A stretch of 64,000 nt of DNA, from assembly GCA_025890175.1 (NCBI GenBank), contig JANPYM010000005.1, positions 1,502,440 to 1,566,439 on the forward strand. Direction: 5' to 3'. Source of the DNA: Ciborinia camelliae. Its lineage: Eukaryota; Ascomycota; Leotiomycetes; Helotiales; Sclerotiniaceae. The notes beneath the pieces were generated by a model. The model worked only from the letters and a program-made list of their open reading frames with translations. It was not told the origin of the DNA and searched no databases. The position numbers were made by a program, and so were the translations under genes. The first letter of the stretch is position 1, and each line of letters opens with the position of its first letter. Positions 25,817 to 38,130 of the stretch are shown here, piece by piece.

Positions 25817-27078
25817 TCACACCTTACAATAATCGTAACTACTAAACTTACTCCCTTTCATCCAACCGGTCAGATGCTCCAAAGCCACCCGGCCAATATT
25901 CCTATTAGTCTTCATAAAGATTGTCTCAAATGGATGTATATTGATCCCGAAATAATCTCCTTCATACAAAAGATCTCCAGCCCCAGTCGAACTGCAAAAC
26001 TTCTCAAATTCACTCGTCAAGTCAGAGGGCTCGTCCTGTTTCTCAGCTGGCTTTCCTCCATGGTCAGTGAAATGATGGCGACTACGACGATGATGATCGC
26101 CTTGCTCGTTTTCAGAAACTTCCTCGTCCCCTGTGTCTACTCCGTGGAAAGCACTCATGATAGCTTCGACACCGTACCCAGCCGCGCGCATCAAAGCCGT
26201 AACGCCTATTTCCGCATCAATCGCGCTGTCAAAGGTACGGAAACAGCTGTTGATGCCGGGGGGTTGTATTTCGGATTTATTGAGTTCATCTTTGCGAGCG
26301 TACATGGGAGGGGGCGGCAGTCTCGCAAGCACGTCTTTGGATGGAAAGAGCATTGTTTCGATGCCGAGCGAATCGGTTGCCCAGATCATGGATTGGATAT
26401 GGAATTCTGGCTTGCAGTTTGCGGTCATGCCGATGAGTTTTGTGGTGTGTGTTATTCTTGATAGGTAGATTGAGGACCAACAGGATTGGGACCAGGAGGG
26501 GAGGAAAGGACCGCGGAGACTGGCATTTAGCATGATGAATTTGCGGTACCTTTTGTAGAGGTCGGCTTTGGTTAGGACTTCGGCGTATGAACCTAGATCA
26601 AAACAGTCATTTGATCGAAGGACGTGGTTGATGTTGTCTTTTTGAGGAATGATTTTGTAGATGTCTGTATCGCCATTGAAAATAAATATGAAATCGGCTG
26701 CGTCATGGAGACCATGATCTACAAAATACTGGATGTTGATTCGTGCTTCAGGAGACTCCGAGAAGGCGTATAAAATGAGTGGCCGTTCATTCGAGGGCTG
26801 GTCGAGTGCCGAAGTCATCGCATTTTCTGCCTGGCTAGTCACATTCTCTGCTTGTTGATTTGAGAGAAAGGAACTTTTTCTACCATTGTCACAAATATCT
26901 GGACGAAAAATATACTCCTGAACCTTGCTTAGCAAATGCTTATTGAAGTGGGAAGCCATTGACTCACGGTAAATGTACTCCTAGATGGTGTGTTCCGGAA
27001 CCATATAGACCAGCAAAAGAAGAAAACGCAAATGACAGCTATCCAAGGCAATTTCGATGATGCAATAGCATATACCAT
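25817..27078 (-). CDS. Putative membrane-anchored glycosyltransferase-like protein
   Basis: The model has two minus-strand exons (27078-26968, 26923-25817), 405 residues. The first exon encodes a short N-terminus and one hydrophobic helix (LPWIAVICVFFFCWSIWF), as in type II Golgi enzymes. The body starts at VQEYIFRPD. Features include LILYAFSESPEARINIQYFV, a DFIFIFNGDTDIYKII strand with an acidic motif, CFDLGSYAEVL and LNASLRGPFLP, reminiscent of GT-A-like families that act on cell-surface glycans. The family match is by impression only. A low-complexity His/Asp/Glu patch lies near residue 310. The 44-base intron is short and uses an AAG acceptor. Inside it lies an ATG (26959) in frame with the body, which could give a form without the anchor. 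Function is uncertain. Confidence 0.6.
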
Positions 27079-28358
27079 TATTGCTCGGGTGAGAGTTAAA
27101 CAATTAAACAACCAAGGGAACAGTTGGAGAGATGATAAACATAATGCCGCGGAAGCAGAAGAGCTAAGTTTTAAAAGGAGGGCGCGCTTGCAACGTTCCT
27201 TGAAATCAATGCTCAGCAACTTCGAGAATGTAAAAAATATATATCGAATGTTACGGCAAGTGCCTGGCATTTTGACCATGCTGTTTACGTAGGTAGTGAT
27301 AGATAATCCTCGCCGATGTTGCGAAGAATGGAGGCTGCGCTACAACCTATAGCTGGTAGTCAAATGCCGGTGCCATCTGAAAAACACTCGATAAAATACT
27401 TTGGAATGACATCCTTGGCTGAAAACTTTGGAGGCTCTCATCCGGCAGCTTTGAGCCAGTGATATTGGTATTGGACGCCGACAACTGAACTTCGCCTTGC
27501 CTTACTTCAAGTCCCGTCTTCAACCTTGAATGCAAAAGCTTCAGAGATACTGTACTTCCATCTCATACTTCGAATACCCAGTACTCAATGAATTGAGAGT
27601 TGTTAACTGGCCGTCAAAAGTTTGCTTGATGTATCTAGTATCTACTAGGTACGTCTTTGAAAGGGGGGTATGATATTTCCACAGACGAATGTTCAAAATG
27701 TTTAGGTATGCTTGGATATTGGCAATACCTGCCTATTCAGCCATCGTGCATTCGTGCATGAGTGCATCTGAAAAGTTGGAAAAGTAAAGCAAAACAAACC
27801 AAACCGCCTGGGCAAACCAAACCAACCCAACCCAACCAAATCAAATAATGAATGTCACGAGTCAGACTCGCAACAAGTTCTTCACCTACTTTCAAAGAAG
27901 CACCAAACCGATAAGTAATTTCGCCCGTTATCATAAATTTAACTGATAAGTTCGCCGCGTTGATTATTATCGGAATATTTTATGATAACCAATCCGCGAG
28001 GGTAGCCAGTCCAGTCCACTATCCATTGCTACCCAAACCGGCGAATGAAAGCTCGGAGCTCAACGTTGGTTGTCATCACTGCATATACTTGCTCTTTTGG
28101 GTCTCCAAGTGGAGGTCTTCAGATATCACTGCATTATCTCATATCAATATCATTACCGGCCGTGATATCCTTCGTTCTACGTTTATCATGCATGTATCTC
28201 ACATACATTCCTTTAAAAGCACGGGATTGAATTCGATTGCTACCTCGTCAAATTTTATACATTACTTCCAGTCGTCTATTAAGAATATATATTGAGGACT
28301 TTTCTTTCGTCGAACAGCTGCTTTTTACTGTCTGTTCTGTGGTGTATTATTTTGTTTC
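27079..28358. other. Divergent intergenic region between the glycosyltransferase-like gene and an MFS gene
   Basis: No gene seen. AACC(A/C)-rich repeats lie at about 27790-27848. This region must contain both promoters. Confidence 0.55.
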
Positions 28359-30730
28359 ATGATGGAGGACTCCGAGCATCGGCACGGTTACCTAGATACA
28401 CGAGCGATTCCTGGAACTATTCACTTGGTCGATCTCGAAGGTGTACTGCGAGGGCAGCACGCCGCTGAATCCCGATTACATGATGTTGTCCTTGTTCCAT
28501 CGCCATCTCATGATCCAGATGATCCACTGAATTGGAGCCCAAAACGGAAGATGTTATCGACAGCATGCATGTCCATGTATACTTTGATGGTTGGAATAGC
28601 ATCTGCTGCAGTTTACAGTGTGCTAGAGCCCATAAGTGAGGACACTGGTTTAACAATTGATCAGTTGAATGCTGGCACTGGCTACATGTTTTTGTTCTTT
28701 GGGGTGAGCTACACTATCACGTCTTTTGTCAATTCAGTATCTATTCCTTCCCATCCCACTACCTGGAGGTACATTTTTGAGGCTTCCTTGGAGCCTTCAA
28801 ATTTGGAATTTCAAGTGAATTTGGTATAGATTTTATTGAACCGAACAGATTTATTGGCCGGATTTTAGAATGCTATCTATACTTGAGCCACAGACAATTG
28901 AGCTTGGGATTCCCCCAAAAAGTGCAGGACAATGGCAATGATTGTGTTGACGTTGATTTCAAGCCATTCAAAAAAGTGTACCCCCGGGAGTGGAAGGGAT
29001 ACTTCCGGTCAGGATATAAATAAAGCAGTGGAAGCCTTCGAATGCTTGGAGAAGCTCGGGAAAACGATCACATGTTTTTCGTCACGTTTTCTCTGCAATA
29101 GAGCAAGCGCTCTCTCCCTTGAAGGGTTACATCTGCGGGATGATAGTCCATTTCTAGTGATATATTTGATATACGAAAACTCAGCCGCTGATGTTACATT
29201 TCGAGTCCAGTGGGGATGTTTAATTGCCCAGCCCATAGCACTACAATATGGCAAAAGACCGGTGTATCTATTCTCTATGCTAGCAACACTTGGGTCAGCG
29301 AATATTCTAACCATCCTATTGTATATATTTGGGCTAACAGAAGATAAGTACGATGTTATGGGTTCCGCATGCTACAACAAATTCCGCATGGATTGGAAGC
29401 AAGATTTTACAGGGAGCTGTGGGCGCGCCGATTGAATCACTATGTGAAATATCGATTACAGATATCTACTATACTCATGAAAGAGGTTCTTACATGGGAC
29501 TATATGCCTTTATGCTAGCTGGAAGTAACTTTTTAGCACCAATACTTGTGAGTTGGAGAGAATTGATGATAGCCTGTCCCTTGTACTTACAACCTTATAG
29601 GCTGGTTTCATCAATGATGGACAAGGGTGGAGATGGGTGATGTATTGGTGTGCCATCTTTCTAGCCATTGGGTTTGTCTTCTGCTTCTTCTTTATGGAGG
29701 AGACAAACTACGATAGAGCACCCCTAGAAATTATAGCCTCCCAAGACAACACACCCGGAACTACCACGCCAAAAGAAGAGACAGCCCAAGAAAAATTATC
29801 CCCTCCCTCAACATCACTCGACCCCGAGAAAGGTGCATCCATTGGCGTCCCAAGTGCAGCTACTCGGACCACTGAGCTTGGAACCGTTGATTACAAGCCG
29901 AAGACATATCTCCAAAAATTGTCTCTCAAGGACAAGGAAAGAGACTTCCGGCTCTTCCGCATGATGATTCGGCCTCTTATCTTCATGTCTCTTCCATCAA
30001 TTGCCTACGCTGGATTCTCCTATGGTAGCAATTTGATCTGGTTCAACGTCCTCAATGGGACTGCCTCGTTGATCTTAAGTGCCCCGCCCTACAACTTCTC
30101 TTCTTCCATGGTCGGCTTATCATATGTTTCACCGTTACTTGGAGTTGCTTGTGCCTCGTTTTATTCTGGGTTTATAGGGGATAGAGTCGTATTATGGCTC
30201 ACCCGTCGCAATAAAGGGGTCTGGGAAGCAGAACATCGACTTTGGCTATTCCTAGTATCCATCGTTCTGATTCCTGGCTCTTTACTCCTCTGGGGTGTTG
30301 GAGCGGCCCATCACGTACATTGGTTTGGTCTGATAGTTGCCATGTTCCTCATCGCCTGCTCAAACTGTATTGGTATTCAACTCTCTGTCTCATATTGTAT
30401 TGATTCTTATAAAGACTTGAGTGGTGAAGCAATGGGTATGTCCTTTCTTCTGTTCTTCCACTGGTATCCACACAACTCAGGCTAATGACTTTCATAGCTA
30501 CTGTGATTATAATCCGAAATACAATGAGCTTTGCGATGGGCTACGGCATTACACCTTGGGTTACAAATATGGGTTACCAAAATGCTTTCATTGTGGCTGC
30601 TTTTGCTGGTCTTGCCCAAGTCCTGACCTTCTTTGCAGTAGTGAAATGGGGCAAAAGTTGGCGAAATAATACGAAAGGGAGATACTACGAATACGTGAAG
30701 GAAAATGAGAAGTTAGGGGTCACTCACTAG
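28359..30730 (+). CDS. MFS transporter, DHA1-like, with an unusually long first intron
   Basis: Five exons (28359-28703, 29211-29293, 29349-29547, 29601-30435, 30498-30730) give 564 residues. The protein begins with a cytosolic tail ending in DPDDPLNWSPKRK. The first helix follows, then MFS motif A as QYGKRPVYLFS, the signature PIESLCEISITDIYYTHER, a long charged central loop (about residues 250-330) and a second set of six helices ending before the KGRYYEYVKENEKLG tail. The splice model keeps the family reading (LFFG-WGCLIAQP, LATLG-TMLWVPH, APIL-AGFINDGQGW, GEAM-ATVIIIRN). Intron 1 is 507 bp, far longer than its 53-62 bp neighbours; intron 2 uses an AAG acceptor behind a good ctaac. The substrate is unknown. 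Translation could start at either of two adjacent ATGs. Confidence 0.85.
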
Positions 30731-32691
30731 GAGAGTTGATATCGAGAAGTGAGGAATCCCCCACAAAGTTTTGGGACTCCGCCATGCGACGTACGAAGTA
30801 AACCGCATACTGAGCTCGAAATATACTTAAAAGTAAGCACTTTGTATACTCTTCAATTTCCCAGTTCGGATTCAACAACCAACCAGTCTCTGGGCCTTAA
30901 AAGCCTCATAGCACTCGATTTAAATTTGACAATCAAATCGTATCCCAGGCTTAAATACCTAGGATTTTGGAAGGAATATATATTTTTGGTACTCGATTTA
31001 TGGCGTACATCGCGTGTCCACCTCGTTTAGATATATATCGAAATGCAGCTCATTTGTTCCAACCTTGCCGTTTGGTACTAATGTCTGACTGCCATTTGAA
31101 GGCCCAACGTTATCGTCTGGTCATTTTAGCTGGATCAGCAGTATAGTTGCGAGGCTTCATGTGAATATGGACTCCAATATGCCCTCTAACATCAATACTA
31201 CAGTATTACACTTGCGCTTCTAGGATACACGACATAGCAATTTACACGACTCTTGATGTACAGAGAAGTTGCGTGTTGCATTCGGGATCTCGGATCTTAT
31301 AATCATTATATGAAGCGGTGGGACCAGTCCGAACTCAGCTCTACGGAGTAATTCAGTCGCACGATTGACGATTCGGAAGGAATCGAGAGACTAATAATAG
31401 ACATCGGAAGAATCGAAAACTGCGACGGCTGAATTCATCCGCTGCTATTATATTATAATCAACAAGGAGATGTGCTTATGCTTAAACAGTAAACTGGATA
31501 GAAGATATTAATTTGATTTGATAAAAATATGATAAAAAGGTCTTTTGTTTGCTCTATATGATACGTTCTATTGATACGATACAAAAGAGATCTTTCAAAG
31601 TTCCAACAGGTCTGGTGGAAGCTACCGACCGCATTACAAAGAAAACATTTTGAAACGGTGGTGGTTGTAGTGGTAGTGGTGATGCATTGTGATGAATGAT
31701 TCTGATGAAGATGAAGGGGGGGGGGGGATGAGGGGATGAGGGAAAAAGGGTCGTGCATAATGCCAAGCTTCAGCTTACCTAGCTAGTACTTTCTTTACTT
31801 TACTTGCTATCCGGGATGTGTCAGCCATCCACGAAGGAGTTGATTTTGTTTTTCTTGAAGGCTCAGATTTCAATTTCCACTTCAGTTCTTCTACATTACA
31901 TTACATTGCGTTGCGTTGCATTGCACTGCACTGCACTTGCATCACTCCCACCCACTTATCATTTATGTGTAGTATACTACCGGGTAGACTGTAGTAAATT
32001 TTATTCGAAAAAGGGGGTTGTGATCAAAAGCCTACGCGTACCAAGATATCACCAAATCATTTCTTTTGCATGGCAATCATGATTGGCACCACGAGGTCGG
32101 AAGACTTCCCTTGAACCCCTTGATTCAAAATTTTCTGATCGTCTTTTTTACTATCTGCTTTTCCTGTTGTCGGGCATTCCCTGTGACCTACTTTATTACT
32201 ACTTTCTCTAAACAGCATAATCAGTTCTTATAGCTGCGCCTCTGATGCATAAGCCATACAGAAAAGGAACAAGTGATGGGGATGGCATGGCTGCACAGAT
32301 TCTGCATCCTTGTTGTGCATCGTTGGTAGGCTGCATACTGTACCCATACTAGTCGGACTTTGGGCTGCCTTCCTAGATTTGACCCCGGAAGGTTATATTC
32401 TCCCTGCTTGTTATCGATGCATATCAGATCAGGTTGTCTCTGTTCTTGGAGTTTAATACGAAGTCATCGCCCCCCCTTGGAACCTACTTCATCTCTCATC
32501 GGGTTTTATATAACCCTCACATTCGCTTCAAACTTCTGTGCCCAGTCCTTCGTTTACCACCAGTCTTGACAAACCATCAGATAGGTGTAAAGTTTAATCT
32601 TGTGTATATAAATTTCTTCTTTTATAATTTTGCGACAAACTCCTATCTGTTCAAGCAATTGCACCTCACACTCGTTCAACAGAATTTCAAC
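30731..32691. other. Intergenic region, no gene recognised
   Basis: About 2 kb between two plus-strand genes. It contains a G-run at about 31717-31727 and an ACATT/GCACT-type repeat at 31893-31938. The right end holds the chitin deacetylase promoter. Confidence 0.55.
32506..32513 (+). promoter_or_regulatory. Candidate TATA box for chitin deacetylase
   Basis: A TTATATAA element lies about 180 bases before the ATG, a plausible position for a regulated fungal gene with a long leader. Confidence 0.4.
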
Positions 32692-34437
32692 ATGAAGTCT
32701 GTATTACTCCTCGTCACTGTGGCCTTTGTATCGTTGTCTAGTGCTCATTCAGGGCCTGCTATGCCAAAATTGATGGGCGGCAGAGAGTTCCTTCAAAAGA
32801 TTAAGGGTCGCAATGCTATTCCAGCTCCAATTGCTTCCCCTGTGCATGTGGAAGAAAGAATGCCTGAGATAGGGCCTAGAGCCAACGACCCAAATACTTG
32901 CGGTCCAGGTATTGGAAGCTGTGTAAATGCCTGCTGTTCTCCAGAAGGGTGAGTAATTTCCCTTCAGCTCGAAATATCTCAGCTAACGAAAGTAGATATT
33001 GCGGTACCACGAAAGACTATTGTGCAGCTCCAGATTGCCAATTCAAATATGGACCTCTATGTGATACACTCCAAGCTCCAGCTGGTGATTCTACAGCCAG
33101 TATTGCCCGCCCACATATTGGGACCGTTCCATACGGAGGAGCTGGCATTTACGATTGTCAAGTTGCCGGAGGTTTGATTTTCTGAACTCTTTTGGAATAT
33201 TAGGCAAAGGCTAACTTATCTACTTCAATAGATATCGCTTTTACTTTCGATGATGGACCTTATCTTTATACTAATGACCTTCTTGACAAACTTGCAGCTT
33301 ATGGGGCTAAAGCTACCTTTATGATTACTGGTAATAACCTTGGAAAAGGTGCAATCGATACCACTGCAGAGTACGTTGCTGTTATCAAACGCATGGTTTC
33401 TGAAGGACATCAAATCGCATCCCACACCTGGGGTCACCAAAACTTAACCTCACTCGACCCAACAACATTCAAAAACCAAATGATCTACAATGAGATGGCA
33501 TTCAGAAACATTCTCGGATATTTCCCGACTTATATGAGACCTCCTTATTCCGAGTGCAATAACACCTGTGGCGATCTCTTAGCAGCCCTGGGATACCACG
33601 TGACTTATTTCGATTTGGATACTGAAGGATATCTGAATGATTCCCCAACTCTCATTCAGAATTCCAAGAACATTTGGGATGCAGCCATTGCTACCGCCAA
33701 ACCTGCAACTGACAACTTTCTGGAAATTGAGCATGACATCCATTATCAAACCGTCTATAACCTTACAGATTACATCCTTGCCTCCATGTACTCTCATGGA
33801 TTCAAGTCCGTTACCGTTGGTGATTGTCTTGGAGACCCATCCGCAAATTGGTACAGAAGCGGCAATTCTAGCGCCCCCGTTCCGACATCAAGCTCAACTT
33901 CTGCGCAACCAACAAGCACCCAAAAGGTTTCGACTGATGGAAGCTGCTCAAGTTCTATTACTTGTATTGGATCCAGCTTCGGTAACTGCTGTTCGCAATA
34001 CGGATGTAAGACCCCTGTATCCCACCACTATCGTATCTCTTCTCTAACTCGAACTAGACTGTGGAAGCACCGCCGATTATTGCGCTACCGGTTGCCAACC
34101 CATCGCAGGAACATGTTCAGCATCTACCACCTCCACCTCCATCACCAAATCTACATCCACAACTACCACATCCACCACATCCACATCCACATCCACATCT
34201 ACCACATCTACCACATCCACCACATCCACCACATCCACCAAATCTACCTCCACCACATCCACCGCCATCGCAACTTCAACTCTGAAAGTTAGCACTGATG
34301 GATCATGCGGGGGTACTACCCAGGAAACGTGCCAAGGAAGCAGTTATGGGAACTGTTGTAGTCAGTATGGATATTGTGGGAGTACTACTAATTATTGTGG
34401 TACTGGATGTCAAAAGAACTTTGGCACTTGTACTTAG
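32692..34437 (+). CDS. Secreted chitin deacetylase with three chitin-binding (CBM18) modules
   Basis: Four exons (32692-32948, 32996-33171, 33232-34005, 34058-34437) give 528 residues. It removes acetyl groups from chitin to make chitosan, in the wall or outside the cell. A signal peptide is clear (MKSVLLLVTVAFVSLSSA). An N-terminal CBM18 (CGPGIGSCVNACCS, then YCGTTKDYC) precedes the NodB/CE4 domain at about 145-345, whose motifs are all present: TFDDGP, SHTWGHQ, RPPYSE, DLDTEGY and EIEHDIH. Two more CBM18 modules follow (GNCCSQYGYCGSTADYC and GNCCSQYGYCGSTTNYC), joined by a Ser/Thr linker encoded by a minisatellite. Intron 3 interrupts the second CBM18 just before its YCGS. All metal and catalytic motifs look intact. 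The family is often tied to wall remodelling and hiding chitin from hosts. Confidence 0.93.
34128..34268 (+). repeat. Minisatellite coding a Ser/Thr linker
   Basis: Roughly 140 bases made of CCACCACAT / CCACATCCA-type units encode a run of Ser and Thr between the second and third CBM18 modules. Such repeats tend to vary in copy number. Confidence 0.8.
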
Positions 34438-35024
34438 AGTGTGAATGGCCCATGGCGTTGGGGATGAGGATGGGGATGGGGATGGGGATGAGGTTGGAAA
34501 AGTTAGGTACTTTTAGATATGTCAATTACTGAGGGCGAGAGATTCATGGAAATATTTTTAATTGGAGGAAAGGTTAACCTCAGGATCATTAGCATTGGAT
34601 ATAAAAATGGAATAAAACAAGATACCGTAAATTATAACCTATTAACCATCAAAGTAACTACGCTCGACACCATGAGATTCCATCATCAGATTTTATTATT
34701 TTCGGAAACATCTAGGTAGGTGTATTTAGTAAGTAGTATTAAATATTACTAAAATCACCCTTTTGAAAATTACATGCTACCATCAATGTGGCAAAGTCAC
34801 CCAACGCTAATGAGTAAGCGGTAAGACACTACTATAGACACACCATTGCTTACTCCATCTCAACATGAAAGGTTTCTCGAACAAAAAACAATCCTCAGTC
34901 TCAATATCACAACTCAAAAGTCTCTTTCTCCCCATAAATAAATTCTGTCTTATCACAACCAAGAGTCTTACCATATCAATCTCATTTCACCTGAATTAAA
35001 AACTCCTACAATCCGACCATCAAA
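34438..35024. other. Intergenic region, no gene seen
   Basis: Begins with a GGGGAT repeat (about 34465-34492) just after the chitin deacetylase stop. Otherwise AT-rich. Confidence 0.55.
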
Positions 35025-36054
35025 ATGACAACTCCAGCAGATTCACATATTAATCACGCGGATGCTATCAACTAGTTCGTATCACCTGCCCCTCTAAACA
35101 TTGATATCAAAATGTCAAATGCCAATGGTGAATAGTGCTAACAGTATATCTAGTTGGGAAAGTATAGAAGCAAGTGATGATGGAATGTTAGGAGGGTTCC
35201 CTTATATCAGTCGAGTGGATATACAAGGCTCGAAGAATTTTCTGGGGAAATTGGGAGTTAAGGGGAAGAAATTAGGGAGGGCAGTGGATTGCGGTGCAGG
35301 GTGAGTAAGGTGTTTTTCTTTTTGGGGGGTGCTGCTATGGCGATGTGGATGGTTGTGGTTTTGTGCTGCTTTGGTTGGGGTAGTTGCTTCTTTGTTGCGC
35401 AACGATGAGGAATGAAAGACTGAAAGTTCAGTGCCAGCGCAAGAAAAACATCAGGAGTGGAAGATTCGAGCTTATATGTTATGCTCTGGGATTATTTGTG
35501 GTCACAAACCTTGGAGTATTTATGAACTAATATGACTCCCAGGATCGGTCGAATCACGAAAGCATTACTTCTCAGCATTGCTAACACGGTGGATATTGTG
35601 GAACCAGTGACTAAGTTTTCTTCTGCGCTCGTAGATCATCCTGGAGTTGGCCAGATATATCCTGTTGGTCTTGAAGCATGGACACCAGGTCCAGAAATCC
35701 GATACGATTTAATATGGAACCAGTGGTGTTTAGGTCATTTGACCGACTCTCAATTGGTAGAGTATTTTCAGAAATGTAGAAAGATGTTGAGTGAGGGTGG
35801 TTGGATCATAGTAAAGGAGAATATGAGCACGCACGCTGGCAATGATATGTTCGACGAGATTGACAGCAGTGTCACGAGGTGTGTAAAAAATCATAAGCCT
35901 TTGAGAGATCCAGCTTACATAAAGCATTAGGACTGATGAGAAGTTTCGGGAACTTTTTGAGAAAGCTGACCTGAAGGTACTGAAGACGGAATTGGCGAAG
36001 GGGTTTCCCAAGGGGCTATACCCTGTGAGGCTATATGCGTTGAAACCAGAATGA
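35025..36054 (+). CDS. tae1: Alpha-N-terminal protein methyltransferase (NTM1/Tae1 type)
   Basis: Four exons (35025-35074, 35154-35300, 35543-35878, 35931-36054) give 218 residues. The enzyme methylates the free N-terminal amine of proteins that start Xaa-Pro-Lys after Met removal, such as ribosomal proteins. Family marks are INYWESI at the first junction, GMLGGFPYISRVDIQGS, the SAM motif AVDCGAGIGRITK, NQWCLGHLTDSQL and the end GLYPVRLYALKPE. The reading runs straight into a stop (tag at 35073) unless intron 1 is removed with a weak GTTCGT donor; this junction alone restores the conserved YW. Intron 2 is 242 bp, long for this window. The function follows from the family. Confidence 0.87.
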
Positions 36055-37013
36055 ACTTCAAGTACGGACAAATTAACAACCTCAAAATACTGAAGTCCGT
36101 CGTCAGATATCCACTAAATTGCAGATTTGTGAATTACTTCAAAACTCCATTTGACCAGAAGGGACATGCCCTGGGCCATAATGGTCTATTTAGTAACACA
36201 TATTCTCAAAATTACAGTTATAGCTCTACTCTCGAGAATTCTGGAGTAAGCGTACCATACTGCAGATAAGCATAGGCAATATTATTCCCAAATGAAATCA
36301 GGTCCCATCGAGGTCAGTGAGCCGCTGATGTGATTATACATGTTCAAAAACATGACCGATATGGAGTGTATTCATGGTTTTCAGGCAAATCTCTTTTTAA
36401 TGGTTTCCAACTATTATGAGTGCAACTTAATAATGAATCTTGTTTGAGGATTCGATTAATTTGATATTCAACCTATTTGAAAGTATCACAAGTTCAGATG
36501 TTGAAACGAATAGTTTAGAAAAGCTCCCATACACTGCCACGCGGAATTCAACCAAGTTTCGATTTTATTTGAAAGGTACGATACTCAAAATTTTGTTACC
36601 ATCCTTAAGCTAAGACCACGGTTCTTCCAGCGACGAGTAAGAACAACCAACTGGGAGTTGCCTGGGTATCTGTAAGTGATGTTCCAACTTCTCTCTTTTA
36701 TATATTCACAGCACATCTTCATCATTACCATTCACGGCAACATCATGCATATCATCCTCATTATGTTACCTCTATCCCCAGTTTAATAATTTTTCCTTTA
36801 CAAATCAAAATTCGCGCAGTAAGCTACGCCCTCGAGTTCGACACTCCGATTATTAAAATCTCCCTGTCGCTTCAGCGTCAGTGGACGTTCATCGCTCTCT
36901 GAATCAGTCATCGGAATTCAATCTTTCATAACCAAGCTATTTCACTGCTCTTTGGTAACTTTTCACTGACCCAGATTATTTCGGACATTCGAACGCAAGT
37001 TCGGGTCTTTAGT
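36055..37013. other. Intergenic region, no gene seen
   Basis: AT-rich spacer after the methyltransferase gene. No family-like ORF. Confidence 0.5.
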
Positions 37014-37778
37014 ATGAACGACGGAGCTGCTGTGAAGAAATCCAACCCAAGTGAGGAATCGCCCCAAACTCAGACTCGAACGTTTACCGAAAGTGCCATG
37101 CAAAAGCTGGCAAAATACAAAGACCAAACTGAACCCATTTATGCATCTAAGCGTCGAGAACAATCGCTCAACAGATATTACAGTATAGTATCATCCGCAA
37201 AAGCATCGCCCTCGATAAATCGACCATCAGAGAAGCATCCACACCGGTGTTTCGAGTGCAAACCATGAGAAAGATGTGATGTCGGGGACCCATGCTCAAA
37301 CTTCAAATATTATTGATATGAGTGCAGATACCCCCCGTTCTCTTTTACCTCTGAGGGGGTGCCAAAGAATGAAGTCAAAACAGAAACTGCAATATGGAAG
37401 TTCTACTCTGAGTGCAGCGAAGAAGACTCTTACCAGCATCAAAGAACCGAGAGTTGGAAACACCAGGCCTCGAAACATAAGGTTACCGCGAATACAAATG
37501 AAGTACAAAAGCTGTCGGATTTATTGCCCGAGTCAGAATCCCGTACGAAGAAATCCGATTCGTGACATTTGTGTGGCATAGATTTCGATTTCCTATGGAG
37601 TGATTTAACAATTGTTAACATATATTTTCAGAACATCATAGCACTAATAACGCAAAGACTCCCCAGGAATGTTAGTGGGAGAATTCAGAGTATGAAAACT
37701 CGTCGAAGGATAATCAAAAGCCCCAGATTACTTATTAGTGGTAAGAAGGGGTTTGAATTTGTTAGAGGCAATGTGTAG
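37014..37778 (+). CDS. Candidate hypothetical gene, exon structure unresolved
   Basis: A cluster of overlapping plus-strand open frames with protein-like composition. The first (37014-37268) reads MNDGAAVKKSNPSEESPQTQ and is Ser/Lys/Glu-rich. A second frame (about 37359-37565) has the same flavour, with SECSEEDSYQHQRTESWKHQ. A third (to 37778) is basic. Possible splice sites exist (GTATCA after 37187, CAG at 37230), but I could not build one model that keeps every stretch in frame. It may be a small lineage-specific gene, a decayed one, or chance. No family recognised. Confidence 0.25.
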
Positions 37779-38130
37779 AAGCCAGCCAGGGCCTTGGGTG
37801 GACTAGGGGCGTAAAACTTGGAGCAGCCATCTAGCAAACATTGTGGACGACCACTCAAAAGACATTTAAAACCGGTTGGGTGCGCCTAAATTACCAATTC
37901 TATCACTAAGACTACGGTCTCGTGCTATTTCTATTTCTAGTTCTTGAGTTTTCATGAAGGGTGAATAATATGCGTCCTTCAATGCATGGTTGTTGGGGCC
38001 GTATGGTGAAGAGATTATTCTCAATATTTCGTTCACAGAAATTTTGTTATTGCGATAGCTAGAGCATTTAGCCTAGTGACCCATAAAATAATTGTGTTCC
38101 TACAGCAAACCTCCCGTCCAAACCAATTTA
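37779..38130. other. Intergenic spacer, no gene seen
   Basis: About 350 bases between the unresolved plus-strand frames and the tail frame of the minus-strand gene. Nothing recognisable. Confidence 0.5.

Noticed and set aside
34077..34295. Minus-strand Val/Asp-rich repeat ORF
   Set aside because: Antisense of the minisatellite that codes the Ser/Thr linker of the chitin deacetylase.
36301..38130. Possible biosynthetic cluster around the orphan genes
   Set aside because: No polyketide, peptide synthetase, terpene or tailoring enzyme is present; the two MFS genes lie near housekeeping genes instead.
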